A DNA stretch of 64,000 nt from Streptomyces yatensis. GTDB lineage: Bacteria; Actinomycetota; Actinomycetes; Streptomycetales; Streptomycetaceae. The DNA lies in the NCBI RefSeq assembly GCF_018069625.1, contig NZ_CP072941.1, positions 5,704,001 to 5,768,000 on the forward strand. The letters run 5' to 3'. The position numbers and the translations under genes were made by a program. The notes beneath the pieces are model-generated. The model saw only the letters and a list, made by a program, of their open reading frames with translations. It was not told where the DNA came from and did not search any database. Below are positions 52,439-61,748 of the stretch, in pieces; the first letter of the stretch is position 1, and each line of letters starts with the position of its first letter.

Positions 52439-55315
52439 CTACGTCGCGTCCTCGGCCAGTTCGGCGGCGCCCGTGATGCGGTGCAGAGGGTACGTACGGA
52501 CCTCGTCCGCCGTGTGGTCGTACGCCGTGACGAAGCCGCCCTCGACCCGGACCGGGGCGATCACCCGCTGGGTGGCCGCGCCGTTGGCGTTGACATAGCC
52601 GATCCAGACGTTGGAGCCGGTCAGGGCCGCGGCCTGCATGGTGGCGAGGGTGTCGGCGGAGGTGGTGCGGGGCAGCCGGTCGCCGGTGGCGGCGGACCCC
52701 GCGGCCCCCGAACGGGCCCCGGAGCCGGGCCGAGAACCGGCCCCGGAACCGGCATCCGGCACCGACCCGGCCTCCGACGCGACAGCCGGTTTGTGGGGCG
52801 CGGTCGCGGCCAGGTCCCCGGCGCGGATGGCGCGTACCGCCGCGCCCAGCAGGGTGGCGTCGGCCACCGGCGGGCCCTCCGGCACCGGGACGGGCGGTGT
52901 ACGGGGCGGGGTGCGCTGGGCTTCGCGGCGGCTGACCAGCACATCGCCCTCGGCGGACTCGGCGGCCGGGGCGTACCCCATCGCCCGCAGCCCCTCCAGC
53001 AGCGTGTCCGGCGGCGCCTGGGCGGCCAGGACGGTGGGGGCGAGGCGGCGCAGCCGCAGCCCCGCCGAGCGGCGGTCGGCCAGGATCTCGGCGAGCAGCG
53101 CGTCGTCGTCGCAGCGCAGATAGGCGGAGGCGGCGCCGATGCGCAGCCGCCCGTGCTTACGGGCCACATCGTTGACGAGGTAGCTGAGCGGCTGGGGCAC
53201 CGGGGTGCGGGAGTGGGCGGCGAGGAAGGTGTGCACGTCGTCGGCGGTCCGCCCGGCGTCCAGCGCACGGCGCACGGACTCGGGCGTGAAGCGGTACACG
53301 GTCGCGCCGCCCTTGGACTCCACGTCGGCGAGGATGCCCAGCGTCTCGGCGAGCGGCCGTTCCAGCGGGCCGGGCGCGACGGCGGTCAGGTCGGCCTGGA
53401 GCAGGACGTGGTCGAGGGGTTCGGGGAGCAGCGGCGCGAGCAGCCGCGCGGCGTGTGCGGACGCGGTCCCGATCCTGGCGGCCGGGGGCTCGTCCGGGTG
53501 GGGTTCCAGCAGGGCGCGGCCGTGGGAGGAGAGCGCGCCCCGGCCGGTGATCCCGAGCATTTCGGCCTCGGCCACGGCCCAGCGAGCCAGCCGCGAGCGC
53601 AGGTCCTCCCTGGTGGGGGAGGCGGCCCCGATGGGGGAGGCGGCGGCGCTGGGGGCGGCACCGGCCGTGGCCGCGGCGGGGGTGCCGCGGTGGCTGGTCG
53701 GCCGCTCCCACCGCAGCCGACGCAGCAGGACGTCGGGGGTGGCCGTGGTACCGGGTGGGAGGGTGGCCAGGAGTTCGAGGACCCGGCGGCGGACCTCGGG
53801 GGCCGGGGAGCGGTCCAGGTCCGGGCCGAGCGCGGCGAGGGTGCGGCCCCGGTTGTCCCGGCCGCCGATCAGCCCCGCCGTACGGGTCGCGGGCAGCCAG
53901 GCGGCGGCGAGCCGCGCCCAGCGCTCCTCGGCGGGCAGCCGCAGCCAGTCGTCGTAGGCGGGGGTGGGGGCGTAGCGCTCGTCGGTCTCGCCGTCGGAGG
54001 CCACCAGCCCGGCCGCGTAGGCCAGCTCGATCCAGAAGGCGGCCACCGGTTCGGACACATCGAGTGCCACGGCGGCCCGCTTGAGGTCGCGGACGCTCAG
54101 CCCGCCCGCGCGCAACACGGGCGGTCCGGCGCTCTCCCACTGCCCCAGCAACTCCTCGACGGTGGCCAGGGCGGTGAAGGTCTGGCCCGCGGCGGTGTTA
54201 TCCACAACCTGTGGATCGTGTTCGGTGACGGGCGAGAGCGGCGGGGCCAGCGGCTCGGGGGCGCGGTGCGCCCGGCCGTGGCGCAGATGCAGGGCGACCT
54301 CGCGGGGCAGCACCACGTTGCGCGGCCCGGACGGGAGCAGCAGTCCGCGGTCCAGCAGCCAGCCGACGGGCGGGGTGGGCGAGGCGACGGACGCCTCCCC
54401 GTACGGCGGTCCCCAGGTCAGCTTGGCCAGCACGGCCGCCGCGCCCGCCGGAGCCCCGTCCAGCAGCGCCGCCATCCGGGTGCGGTCCTGGAACAGCTCG
54501 GCCAGGGCCGCCACCGCCGTGACCGGGTCGTGGGTGGGCGGCAGCCCGGCGCCCGCCAGCAACTCCTGCAGCCGGCCCGGCGACATCCCGGACGTGGCCT
54601 CCTGGACGGTCGGGCCGAGACCGGTCGGGGAGGGGGAGGTGGAGGAGGGCGCGAGCAGTTCGCGGGCGGTGCGGACCAGGCGGAGCCGGTCGTCACCGCC
54701 CCAGACCAGGGCCAGGTCGCGCAGGGTGGCCATGGCGCGCGGCAGCTCGGCCGCGATCGCGGCACGTTCCTCGGCGCCCAGGGCGGCGTCGGTGCCGGAT
54801 GCGGGGCTGGAGGAGGAGCCGGGGCTGAGGGGTGCCGCGGGCGAGCCACTCCCGGGGCCCTGAAGAGCAGCCCCCGTACCGTCGGCCTCCGCCGCGCCCT
54901 CATCACCCGTCAGCAGATCCCGCAGGGTTGCGTACGCGCACGGGTCGGGCGCGACCGCCAGGGCCTCCGCGGTCTGCAGCGCGAACCGGTCGAGCCGCTC
55001 CACGGCCCGTACCACCGAGGCGCGGGTGCCGGCCCGGGTGGCGAGCTGGGTGAGGTCGTTCGGGACCGGGGAGAGCAGATCGGGGCGGGCGCGCAGCAGG
55101 GCGGCGAGGGCGTCGTCGGGCCGGGTCCGCAGCTCCTCGGCGAGTGTGCGCGGCACCGCGCGGCCGCGGTTGCCGTGGCCGCCGTCCCCTGGGCCGGTGC
55201 CCCGTGGGCCGCCGTCCCCGTGGCCGGTGTCCCCACGGCCGGTGTCTGCGGGCAACTCATGCCTCCCGGTTGCGCGAGCTGGTCTCTTCGGGCATTTCAG
55301 CCCTCCCGATTCCAT
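52439..55315 (-). CDS. large helicase-associated (XPB/Ssl2-like C-terminal domain) protein
   Basis: This is a large actinobacterial protein annotated in relatives as helicase C-terminal or XPB/Ssl2-like domain protein. I see no Walker A or DExH motif, so it is not a helicase by itself. Its C-terminal third (PLSYLVNDVARKHGRLRIGAASAYLRCDDDALLAEILADRRSAGLRLRRLAPTVL) mirrors the N-terminal domain of the XPB protein encoded nearby, where ARYGRLRLL and LEEILRSKKIQPL occur at equivalent places. A role as XPB partner is inferred. The final 80 residues (NVWIGYVNANGAATQRVIAPVRVEGGFVTAYDH) look like a WYL-type fold. The start at 55315 is uncertain: the first 53 residues are repeat-encoded Gly/Asp/Arg, and a GTG at 55156 (VPRTLAEELR) is a good alternative. 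Confidence 0.82.
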   Translation of the reverse strand: MESGGLKCPKRPARATGRHELPADTGRGDTGHGDGGPRGTGPGDGGHGNRGRAVPRTLAEELRTRPDDALAALLRARPDLLSPVPNDLTQLATRAGTRASVVRAVERLDRFALQTAEALAVAPDPCAYATLRDLLTGDEGAAEADGTGAALQGPGSGSPAAPLSPGSSSSPASGTDAALGAEERAAIAAELPRAMATLRDLALVWGGDDRLRLVRTARELLAPSSTSPSPTGLGPTVQEATSGMSPGRLQELLAGAGLPPTHDPVTAVAALAELFQDRTRMAALLDGAPAGAAAVLAKLTWGPPYGEASVASPTPPVGWLLDRGLLLPSGPRNVVLPREVALHLRHGRAHRAPEPLAPPLSPVTEHDPQVVDNTAAGQTFTALATVEELLGQWESAGPPVLRAGGLSVRDLKRAAVALDVSEPVAAFWIELAYAAGLVASDGETDERYAPTPAYDDWLRLPAEERWARLAAAWLPATRTAGLIGGRDNRGRTLAALGPDLDRSPAPEVRRRVLELLATLPPGTTATPDVLLRRLRWERPTSHRGTPAAATAGAAPSAAASPIGAASPTREDLRSRLARWAVAEAEMLGITGRGALSSHGRALLEPHPDEPPAARIGTASAHAARLLAPLLPEPLDHVLLQADLTAVAPGPLERPLAETLGILADVESKGGATVYRFTPESVRRALDAGRTADDVHTFLAAHSRTPVPQPLSYLVNDVARKHGRLRIGAASAYLRCDDDALLAEILADRRSAGLRLRRLAPTVLAAQAPPDTLLEGLRAMGYAPAAESAEGDVLVSRREAQRTPPRTPPVPVPEGPPVADATLLGAAVRAIRAGDLAATAPHKPAVASEAGSVPDAGSGAGSRPGSGARSGAAGSAATGDRLPRTTSADTLATMQAAALTGSNVWIGYVNANGAATQRVIAPVRVEGGFVTAYDHTADEVRTYPLHRITGAAELAEDAT

Positions 55316-55441
55316 GAACTGCTCATTCGATCCACAGTACCCGCGGGGTGCGGGACGCAGGGGATGCGGCGGGACTCCGCTTCCGCGCGGTACGGTCGGA
55401 GCCGACTGATACGCCGACCGTGCGCATTCTCAGGGGTCTTG

Positions 55442-56719
55442 GTGGGGATCGAGAGCGAAAAGCTCGTCTACGACTATCTGAGCCGTGTCGGTGACCTGGC
55501 TCAGCAGCAGGGTCTGTCGTCCGGTGAACGCATGCGACTGGTCTCCGGGCTGCGTGCCGATATCGACCATCGCCGGACCACCGGAGGGGCGGACAGCCCG
55601 GCCGGGGTGAAGCGAATCCTGTCCAAGCTGGGTTCACCGGCCGACGTGGTGGCCGCCGCGGGCGGCCGGCCCCCCGACCCGGGCGCGGGAGCGGGCGCCG
55701 AGCCGGGCGCGGCGGGTGGTGGCGCGGTCGGCGGTGCGGGCAGTGGCGCGGGCGGCGGTGCGTCGTCGCGGGGAGCCGCCGGGGCGGCGCGGGCGGCCCG
55801 CGACAAGCTGGCCGGGCTCGCCAAGAGCAGCGGTCTCACCGGTAAGGTCCCCACCCCGCGCGAGGAGGACGCCCCGGGGGCGCCCGGCGCGGGCCGGAAC
55901 GGCGGCGGCCCGGGCGACGGTTCCCCCTCCCTGATCAAGCCGAGGCCCGCCACCCCGGCCACACCCCCGTCCAACGCCGCCTCGCCGCCGCATCTCGCGG
56001 GGGAGGACGAACTGAGCCCGCGCGAGTCCAACATGGACTGGTGGCATGTGGAGGCGGGCCCGTTCGCCCAGTCCGAGCGGCGCGACGCGCAGTACGGCTC
56101 GGTCGAGGGGTTCACCGGCGGAATCGAGATCCCCGAACTGCTCGGCCAGGGCAAGACGGCCGAGCAGGAACGCCAGGAGCGGCGGGAGGCCGAGGAGAAG
56201 GCGGCGGCGGAGGAGGCCGCCGCCGCCGAGGCCCAGGCCGCCGAGGAGGCGGAGGCCAAGGCCGCGGCCGGGGCCCGGGGCAAGCAGCGCGGTGGGCTGC
56301 GCCGGGTGCTCCTCGGGCCCGGTAAGGCGGCCGATCAGCCCGCGGGCGGGGGCGCGGGCGGCGTCGCCACTTGGCTGGCCGGGCTCGGCCCGGTGCTGCT
56401 GGTGGCGGTCGGACTCCTGGTGGCGGGCGCCGTCATGGGCAACATCATCCCGATCGCCTTCGGCTGGGTGATCGCGTACTACGGCACCTACCGCCACTCT
56501 CCGGCCGGGGCGAAGTGGGCCTCGCTGGGCATACCCGGTCTGGTCGCGGCCGGGGCCGGGGTCTGGCTGTGGGGCCGGGCCGCCCGCAAATGGGGTCAGC
56601 CGATCCCCGAGGACGGGTGGAAGGACGCGCTGACCGGCACCTGGCCGTTCGTCGTCCGGGGCGCGGCCATCGCCTCGGTGCTCTTCCTGCTGTGGCGCGC
56701 GAGGCGACGCAAGGGCTGA
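55442..56719 (+). CDS. integral membrane protein with HAAS-like N-terminal domain
   Basis: The first 75 residues resemble the HAAS helical domain that often neighbours PadR regulators: LVYDYLSRVGDLAQQQGLSSGERMRLVSGLRADIDHRR, then ILSKLGSPADVVAA. A long Gly/Ala/Pro-rich segment and an acidic Glu/Ala coiled-coil (about 235-280) follow. The last 125 residues hold four membrane helices (LGPVLLVAVGLLVAGAVMG, IPIAFGWVIAYYGTY, LGIPGLVAAGAGVWLWG and the C-terminal AIASVLFLLW). The GTG at 55442 has AGGGGT upstream. The 3' end including the stop is tandemly repeated. Confidence 0.78.
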   Translation: MGIESEKLVYDYLSRVGDLAQQQGLSSGERMRLVSGLRADIDHRRTTGGADSPAGVKRILSKLGSPADVVAAAGGRPPDPGAGAGAEPGAAGGGAVGGAGSGAGGGASSRGAAGAARAARDKLAGLAKSSGLTGKVPTPREEDAPGAPGAGRNGGGPGDGSPSLIKPRPATPATPPSNAASPPHLAGEDELSPRESNMDWWHVEAGPFAQSERRDAQYGSVEGFTGGIEIPELLGQGKTAEQERQERREAEEKAAAEEAAAAEAQAAEEAEAKAAAGARGKQRGGLRRVLLGPGKAADQPAGGGAGGVATWLAGLGPVLLVAVGLLVAGAVMGNIIPIAFGWVIAYYGTYRHSPAGAKWASLGIPGLVAAGAGVWLWGRAARKWGQPIPEDGWKDALTGTWPFVVRGAAIASVLFLLWRARRRKG

Positions 56720-56786
56720 CGCCGGCAGGGGCCTGACGCCGGCAGGGGCTGACGCAGGCAAGGGCTGACGCCGCCAAGGGCTGACC
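56711..56786 (+). repeat. 16-bp tandem repeat starting inside the HAAS-like membrane gene stop
   Basis: Units of AAGGGCTGACGCCGGC start at 56711, 56727 (17 bp), 56744, 56760 and 56776. The TGA of the first unit (56717-56719) is the gene's own stop codon. Confidence 0.9.
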
Positions 56787-56811
56787 CCGGGGGCGGGGCA
56801 CCCCGCCCTCC

Positions 56812-56859
56812 GCTCAGCCCGGCTCGGCCCGCGCCGCTCAGCCCGGCTCGGCCCGCGCC
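56812..56859 (-). repeat. 24-bp duplication containing the stop codon of the ABC ATPase gene
   Basis: Two exact 24-bp copies lie at 56812-56835 and 56836-56859. On the minus strand each ends in GAGCCGGGCTGAGC, and the TGA in the second copy (56838-56840) is the stop of the ATPase gene. A diverged third copy follows to 56881. Confidence 0.9.
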
Positions 56860-57719
56860 GCTCTGTCCCGCTCGGCCCGCCAAGGCGCGGCCGGGACGAC
56901 GAGGGGGCTGCCGGTGACCGGGTCGGGAACGACCACCGAGTCCAGGCCGAAGACCTCGTGCACCAGCTCCGCCGTGACGATCTCCGCCGGGCGGCCGCGG
57001 GCCACGATCCGGCCCGCCTTCATCGCGATCAGATGATCGGCGTAGCGGGCGGCCTGGTTGAGGTCGTGCAGGACGGCGACGACCGTACGGCCGCGTTCGT
57101 GGTTGAGCTGGCGCACCAGGTCCAGCACCTCCACCTGGTGGGAGATGTCCAGATACGTCGTCGGCTCGTCCAGCAGCAGCAGATCGGTCTCCTGCGCGAG
57201 CGCCATCGCGATCCATACGCGCTGCCGCTGCCCGCCGGACAGCTCGTCCACCGGGCGGTCGGCGAGCGCCGTCACGTCCGTACGCTCCATGGCGTCCGTG
57301 ACGGCTCGTTCGTCCTCCTCCGACCACTGCTGCCACCAGTGCTGATGCGGTTGGCGGCCACGGGAGACGAGATCGGCGACGGTGATCGCCTCGGGCGCGA
57401 CCGGGGTCTGCGGAAGCAGCCCCACGGCCCGGGCGATCTTCTTGGTGGGGATACGGGCGAGGTCAGTGCCGTCGAGGAGTACCGCGCCCCCGCGCGGCCG
57501 CAGCAGCCGCCCGAGGGCGCGCAGCAGGGTGGACTTGCCACAGGCGTTGGGGCCGACGATGACCGTGACTTCGCCGTCGGGTATCGCCAGGTCCAGCCCG
57601 TCCACGACGGTCCGGTCCTCGTAGGCGAGGGTCAGCTCACGCGCGGTGAGCCGGTTCGGGGCGGCGGGTGCCACCGGACCCGGTCCCGTCGTACCCGTTG
57701 TGGACGCCGAAGCGGTCAT
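56838..57719 (-). CDS. iron-siderophore ABC importer ATPase (FepC/FhuC type)
   Basis: This ATPase has Walker [16 protein letters not shown], signature [11 protein letters not shown] and Walker [13 protein letters not shown], with the TTYLD form typical of FepC/FhuC siderophore importers. The residue series [14 protein letters not shown] is also typical. The 293-residue length is usual. It is the last gene of a three-gene operon: its ATG overlaps the stop of the upstream permease (ATGA). The final residues RAARAEPG are encoded by a short duplicated block that includes the stop codon. Confidence 0.92.
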   Translation of the reverse strand: MTASASTTGTTGPGPVAPAAPNRLTARELTLAYEDRTVVDGLDLAIPDGEVTVIVGPNACGKSTLLRALGRLLRPRGGAVLLDGTDLARIPTKKIARAVGLLPQTPVAPEAITVADLVSRGRQPHQHWWQQWSEEDERAVTDAMERTDVTALADRPVDELSGGQRQRVWIAMALAQETDLLLLDEPTTYLDISHQVEVLDLVRQLNHERGRTVVAVLHDLNQAARYADHLIAMKAGRIVARGRPAEIVTAELVHEVFGLDSVVVPDPVTGSPLVVPAAPWRAERDRAARAEPG

Positions 57720-58891
57720 GCGGCGGTGCCTCCCTTACGGCCGCGTCCCCCGGAAGACAGCAGCAGGTGGATCAGATACGGGGCGCCGACCGCGGCGGTC
57801 AGCACGCCCACCGGCAGTTCGGTCGGCGCGAACAGCTTGCGGGCCAGCAGATCGGCGGTGACGACGATGAACGCCCCGGCCAGGGCCGAACACAGCAGCG
57901 GGATCTGGGCGGTCCGGGTCATCCGGCGGGCGATCTGCGGGGCGAGCAGCGCCACGAAGTCCACCGGGCCGGCCGCGCCCGTCGCCGTCGACGCGAGCAC
58001 GACGCCGAGGGAGACCAGGCCCAGCCGCACCCGGCCGAGCCGTACGCCCAGCGCCGTCGCCGTGTCGTCGTCCAGGGATACCGTGCGCTGCGCCCGCGCC
58101 GCCCACAGCACCCCGGGCAGCAGCACCAGCAGCGCCCAGCCGAGCGGACCGGCCTCGGCCCAGCCGCGTCCGTTGAGCGAACCGGTCATCCACACCTTCG
58201 CCTGCTGGGCCACGAGATAGTCGCCCTTGGTCAGGAAGAGATGGGTGATCGAGCGCAGGGCGACGGCGAAGCCGATGCCGATGAGCACGAAGCGGGTCGC
58301 CTGCAGCCCGCCGCGCCAGGCGAAGACGTAGACCAGCGCGGCGGCGGCGAGACCGCCCGCGACGGAGAGATAGGGCAGGACGGCGAAGGAGGTGACCCCG
58401 TAGGTCATCGCGCCCACGGTCACCGCGCTCGCGCCCTGGCTGACACCGATGATGTCCGGGCTCGCGAGGGGGTTGCGGGCCACCGTCTGGATCAGCGCGC
58501 CCGCGATGCCGAAGGCGGCGCCGACCATCAGACCGAGCGTCATCCGGGGAAGCCGCAGCGTGCCGACGACGAGATCGTTCGGGGTGGCCTGCCCGAGGCC
58601 CCACTGGGTGTGCAGGACGGCCTTCACGGCGTCGGCGGGGGCGATGAAGCTCTCGCCGACGCACAGATACGCCACACAGACGGCGACGGTGGCCAGGGCC
58701 AGCCCGAGCGCGACGAGGGCCGAGCGACGATGCAGCAGGAACGATCCGCCACGGCGGTCACGCAGGTCATGGCCGCTTCGTCCGCCGGGTCCGCCACGGC
58801 CGCGGCCCTTGACGCGGATGAGGCCGTATCCGGCGGGGCGGACACCCGCCCGGCCCCCCGGACGGCCGGTGCGGCTGTCGGTCGCGGTCAT
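57716..58891 (-). CDS. iron-siderophore ABC importer permease (FecCD type), second permease
   Basis: A FecCD/BtuC-family permease of about 390 residues with 9-10 membrane helices. Family motifs are [61 protein letters not shown] and [15 protein letters not shown]. The first 40 residues are a Gly/Arg-rich cytosolic tail. The ATG at 58891 overlaps the stop of the first permease gene (ATGA) and its stop overlaps the ATPase start. It pairs with the other permease to form the translocation channel. Confidence 0.92.
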   Translation of the reverse strand: MTATDSRTGRPGGRAGVRPAGYGLIRVKGRGRGGPGGRSGHDLRDRRGGSFLLHRRSALVALGLALATVAVCVAYLCVGESFIAPADAVKAVLHTQWGLGQATPNDLVVGTLRLPRMTLGLMVGAAFGIAGALIQTVARNPLASPDIIGVSQGASAVTVGAMTYGVTSFAVLPYLSVAGGLAAAALVYVFAWRGGLQATRFVLIGIGFAVALRSITHLFLTKGDYLVAQQAKVWMTGSLNGRGWAEAGPLGWALLVLLPGVLWAARAQRTVSLDDDTATALGVRLGRVRLGLVSLGVVLASTATGAAGPVDFVALLAPQIARRMTRTAQIPLLCSALAGAFIVVTADLLARKLFAPTELPVGVLTAAVGAPYLIHLLLSSGGRGRKGGTAA

Positions 58892-59922
58892 GCGGCCACC
58901 GTCTTCCGGCGGACCAGCGTGACCAGGAAGGGCACCCCGATCAGCGCGGTCATCACGCCCGCCGGCACCTCGCTGGGCGGGAAGAGGATCCGGCCCACCA
59001 CATCCGAGACCAGCAGCATCACCGGGCCGATCAGGGCGGCCATCGGAAGGACCCAGCGGTGGTCGGTGCCGACGATCGCGCGGGCGATATGGGGGACCGC
59101 GAGGCCGACGAAGGCGAGCGGCCCCGCGGCGGCGACCCCGACCCCGGTGAGGATCGTGGCGCCGAGAGCGGCGACGACCCGTACGACCGCCACGTTCTGG
59201 CCGAGCCCCTTCGCGACGTCCTCGCCGAGCGCCAGCGCGTCCAGACCGCGTGCCACCGCGATCACCAACACCGTGCCGACCAGCAGGAACGGCCAGATCT
59301 GGCCGACGATCTCGGTGTCCCGCCCGGCGAGCGAGCCGATCTGCCAGAAGCGGAACTCGTCCAGGGCCGCCGCCTTCGTCGTCAGTACGCCCGTCGTCAC
59401 GGACACCAGCAGCGCGTTGATCGCGGCGCCGGAGAGGGCGAGTTTGACCGGGGTCGCGCCGCCCCGCCCGCTGCTGGCGATGGCGTAGACGGCCACCGAG
59501 GCCAGCCCCGCGCCCGCGAAGGCGAACCAGACATAGCCGCCCAGCGTGTGCACCCCGGCGAAGGCGATCGCGAGCACCACGCCCACCGAGGCCCCCTGGC
59601 TGACGCCGAGGATGCCCGGGTCGGCGATCGGATTGCGGGTGACGCCCTGCATCACGGTGCCCGCCATGGCGAGTGCCGCGCCGACCATCAGCCCGATGAC
59701 GGTGCGCGGCAGCCGCAGGGACCGCACGATGTCGGCGGCATCGCTCGAACCGCCGTGCAGCAGCGCGTCCAGCACCGCGCTCGGCGCGATCTGGCGGCTG
59801 CCCACGGCGAGGCTCAGCAGGGTGGCGAGCAGCAGGGCGACGACGGCGGTGGCCGTCCAGCCGAGGCGGCGGCGGACCAGTGAGGCTCTGGGAGGGCGGC
59901 TGCTGGTCCGGTCGGCGGTCAT
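58888..59922 (-). CDS. iron-siderophore ABC importer permease (FecCD type), first permease
   Basis: A FecCD permease of 344 residues that leads the operon. It shows SLRLPRTVIGLMVGAALAMAGTVMQGVTRNPIADPGILGVSQGAS, the helix-7/8 region SGAAINALLVSVTTG, and LAFVGLAVPHIARAIVG. I start at the ATG 59922; the frame stays open far upstream only as an antisense shadow of the HAD gene. An iron-box-like palindrome lies about 40 bases upstream. No siderophore-binding lipoprotein gene is in the window, so it must be encoded elsewhere. Confidence 0.92.
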   Translation of the reverse strand: MTADRTSSRPPRASLVRRRLGWTATAVVALLLATLLSLAVGSRQIAPSAVLDALLHGGSSDAADIVRSLRLPRTVIGLMVGAALAMAGTVMQGVTRNPIADPGILGVSQGASVGVVLAIAFAGVHTLGGYVWFAFAGAGLASVAVYAIASSGRGGATPVKLALSGAAINALLVSVTTGVLTTKAAALDEFRFWQIGSLAGRDTEIVGQIWPFLLVGTVLVIAVARGLDALALGEDVAKGLGQNVAVVRVVAALGATILTGVGVAAAGPLAFVGLAVPHIARAIVGTDHRWVLPMAALIGPVMLLVSDVVGRILFPPSEVPAGVMTALIGVPFLVTLVRRKTVAA

Positions 59923-59958
59923 CGCGTCCGTTCGTTCTTCTCGCTCGTCGGCTACGAA

Positions 59959-59976
59959 GTTAGGCGAGGCTAAGTG
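59959..59976. promoter_or_regulatory. iron box (DmdR/IdeR-type operator)
   Basis: GTTAGGCGAGGCTAAGTG fits the DtxR-family iron box as I remember it (TTAGGTTAGGCTAACCTAA) at most positions of TTAGG-N2-AGGCTAA. It lies between the divergent permease and HAD genes, 37 bases before the permease start. Confidence 0.7.
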
Positions 59977-60006
59977 TATGGGGTGGGTCGAGGCACAATG
60001 GCGGGC

Positions 60007-60696
60007 ATGTCTTCGTACTCCGCTCCGTCCCCCGCCCCCACCACCGACCCGGGCCTCGCCGCGGAGGCCGGTTCCCACACGGTGACCGTCGGCTTCGACC
60101 TCGACATGACCCTCATCGACTCCCGGCCGGGCATCAAGGCGGCGTACGAGGCGCTGTCGGCCCGGACCGGCACCTACATCGACTCCGACCTCGCCATCAC
60201 CCGGCTCGGCCCGCCGCTGGAGCAGGAGCTGGTGCAGTGGTTCCCCGACGAGCGCGTCGAGGAGATGGGCGAGCTCTACCGCGAGCTCTACCCGGAGTAC
60301 GCGATCGCGCCGACCCCCGCCATGGCCGGGGCCCGTGAGGCGATCGAGGCCGTGCGGCGGGCCGGGGGCCGGGCCATCGTCGTCACCGCGAAGCACGAGC
60401 CCAACGCCAAGCTGCACCTGAGCCACCTGGGCATCGAGGCCGACGCGGTCATCGGCTGGCTGTGGGCCGAGGCCAAGGCGGAGGCGCTGCGGGAGTACGG
60501 CGCGACGGTGTACGTGGGGGACCACACGGGTGACGTCCGGGGCGCCCGTACGGCCGGTGCGCTGTCCGTGGCGGTCGCCACCGGGCCCTGCCCGGCGGAT
60601 GAGCTGCTGGCGGCCGGCGCCGATGTCGTCCTGGACGATCTGACGGCGTTCCCGGCCTGGCTGGCGGGGCACATAGCGGGCCGATCGGCTCGGTGA
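60007..60696 (+). CDS. HAD-superfamily hydrolase
   Basis: This is a phosphoglycolate-phosphatase-like HAD hydrolase. Motif I is GFDLDMTLIDSRPG, with the nucleophile and general-acid Asp pair; motif II is VVTAKHEPN and motifs III/IV run to VGDHTGDVRGA. The cap domain (about residues 45-120) is helical, class I. The second Asp of motif I is followed by Met (DLDMT), a mild variant of DxDGT. I prefer the ATG at 60007, since CACAAT eight bases upstream could be a -10 for a leaderless message; 59998 is the alternative. Substrate is unknown. Confidence 0.85.
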   Translation: MSSYSAPSPAPTTDPGLAAEAGSHTVTVGFDLDMTLIDSRPGIKAAYEALSARTGTYIDSDLAITRLGPPLEQELVQWFPDERVEEMGELYRELYPEYAIAPTPAMAGAREAIEAVRRAGGRAIVVTAKHEPNAKLHLSHLGIEADAVIGWLWAEAKAEALREYGATVYVGDHTGDVRGARTAGALSVAVATGPCPADELLAAGADVVLDDLTAFPAWLAGHIAGRSAR

Positions 60697-60710
60697 CCGG
60701 CTCGCGGACG

Positions 60711-60782
60711 CGGATCCCGGGGGTGAAGCGGATCCCGGGGGTGAAGCGGCTCCCGGGGTTGAAACAGACCCCGGGCTGATTC
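60711..60782. repeat. 18-bp tandem repeat x4 between converging stop codons
   Basis: Units start at 60711, 60729, 60747 and 60765 (type CGGATCCCGGGGGTGAAG); the first two are identical and the last two diverged. The array fills the gap between the HAD gene and the converging membrane protein gene. Confidence 0.9.
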
Positions 60783-61086
60783 ACCCGTTCGGCGGTACGG
60801 CCGTCCGTGGTGCCCGGGTGGCCGCGGCCTGCCGCCGCTGCGCCGCGATGGAGCGCAGCAGCCCGGCCCCGGCGAGGGCGAAGCCGACGCCCATCAGCAT
60901 GCACATGAAGTACGCGACCGAGGGCAGCGGATCCGCGCCGAGGAAGAGCGGCGCGACGGTGACGAGCGTGGCCACCGCCCCGATGGCGAAGACGATGACG
61001 CCGGACCGGATGAGCCGGTCGCCGGGAAGGGGCGCCTCCCGGGGGGAGCGGGGGGAGCCGCCAGCGTGCGGGGTTTCATTACTCAC
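60781..61086 (-). CDS. small membrane protein, two helices
   Basis: The 101-residue protein has a hydrophilic N-terminus and two membrane segments (SGVIVFAIGAVATLVTVAPLFLGA and VAYFMCMLMGVGFALAGAGLL), ending in a basic tail. It resembles uncharacterised Streptomyces membrane proteins; I know no function. I place the start at the GTG 61086, because the -10-like TACCCT (complement of 61093-61098) lies six bases upstream and there is no ribosome binding site, as in cysS. An ATG at 61119 is the alternative. Confidence 0.75.
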   Translation of the reverse strand: MSNETPHAGGSPRSPREAPLPGDRLIRSGVIVFAIGAVATLVTVAPLFLGADPLPSVAYFMCMLMGVGFALAGAGLLRSIAAQRRQAAATRAPRTAVPPNG

Positions 61087-61254
61087 CGCACCAGGGTAGA
61101 TCCGTGCCAGAGCGCGCATAGGAACCACCCGGGTACGTCTTGTCACCAGGCTCGGGACCATTAGCCTTGGTGGTGGCGGGTCTTACGACCCGCTGTAGTG
61201 CTATCGAGAGCTGTTTTTCCGTGTTTTCCGACGAGCGACGAGGACGAGACAGAC

Positions 61255-61638
61255 GTGCCTACCGGCAAGGTCAAGTGGTTCAACAGTGAGAAGGGCTTCG
61301 GCTTTCTCTCCCGCGATGACGGTGGCGACGTCTTCGTTCACTCGTCGGTGCTTCCGGAAGGCGTCGACGCATTGAAGCCGGGGCAGCGCGTGGAATTCGG
61401 CGTGGTGGCCGGAAATCGCGGGGACCAGGCATTGTCCGTCACCGTTCTCGACCCGACCCCTTCCGTGGCGGCCGCCCAGCGGCGCAAGCCGGATGAGCTG
61501 GCGTCGATCGTCCAGGATCTGACCACTCTGCTGGAAAACGTGACGCAGCAGCTGGAGCGCGGCCGCTACCCGGACAAGGCGCACGGCCACAAGATCGCGG
61601 GCATGTTGCGAGCGGTGGCCGACCAGCTGGACGTATGA
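61255..61638 (+). CDS. cold-shock domain protein with C-terminal extension
   Basis: The first 68 residues are a cold-shock domain ([31 protein letters not shown], both RNP motifs intact). A 58-residue helical tail follows ([48 protein letters not shown]), absent from CspA-size proteins; it may mediate dimerisation. The GTG start at 61255 has GAGGACGAG upstream. This 127-residue form is a second type beside the 68-residue protein encoded at 37788. Confidence 0.92.
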   Translation: MPTGKVKWFNSEKGFGFLSRDDGGDVFVHSSVLPEGVDALKPGQRVEFGVVAGNRGDQALSVTVLDPTPSVAAAQRRKPDELASIVQDLTTLLENVTQQLERGRYPDKAHGHKIAGMLRAVADQLDV

Positions 61639-61748
61639 CCTGACCGCCGATCCGATCGGCCGGCCTGATCGGCCCCGCACATACGACATCCCGTCAGGCG
61701 GAATTCCCTCAGCCGCATTCCATGGGAGCGCCGGAATCCGCCGGAACG

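Noticed and set aside
52481..55441. Long plus-strand frame in front of the membrane gene ending at 56719
   Set aside because: It is the antisense of the helicase-associated gene; the real start with family-like sequence is the GTG at 55442.
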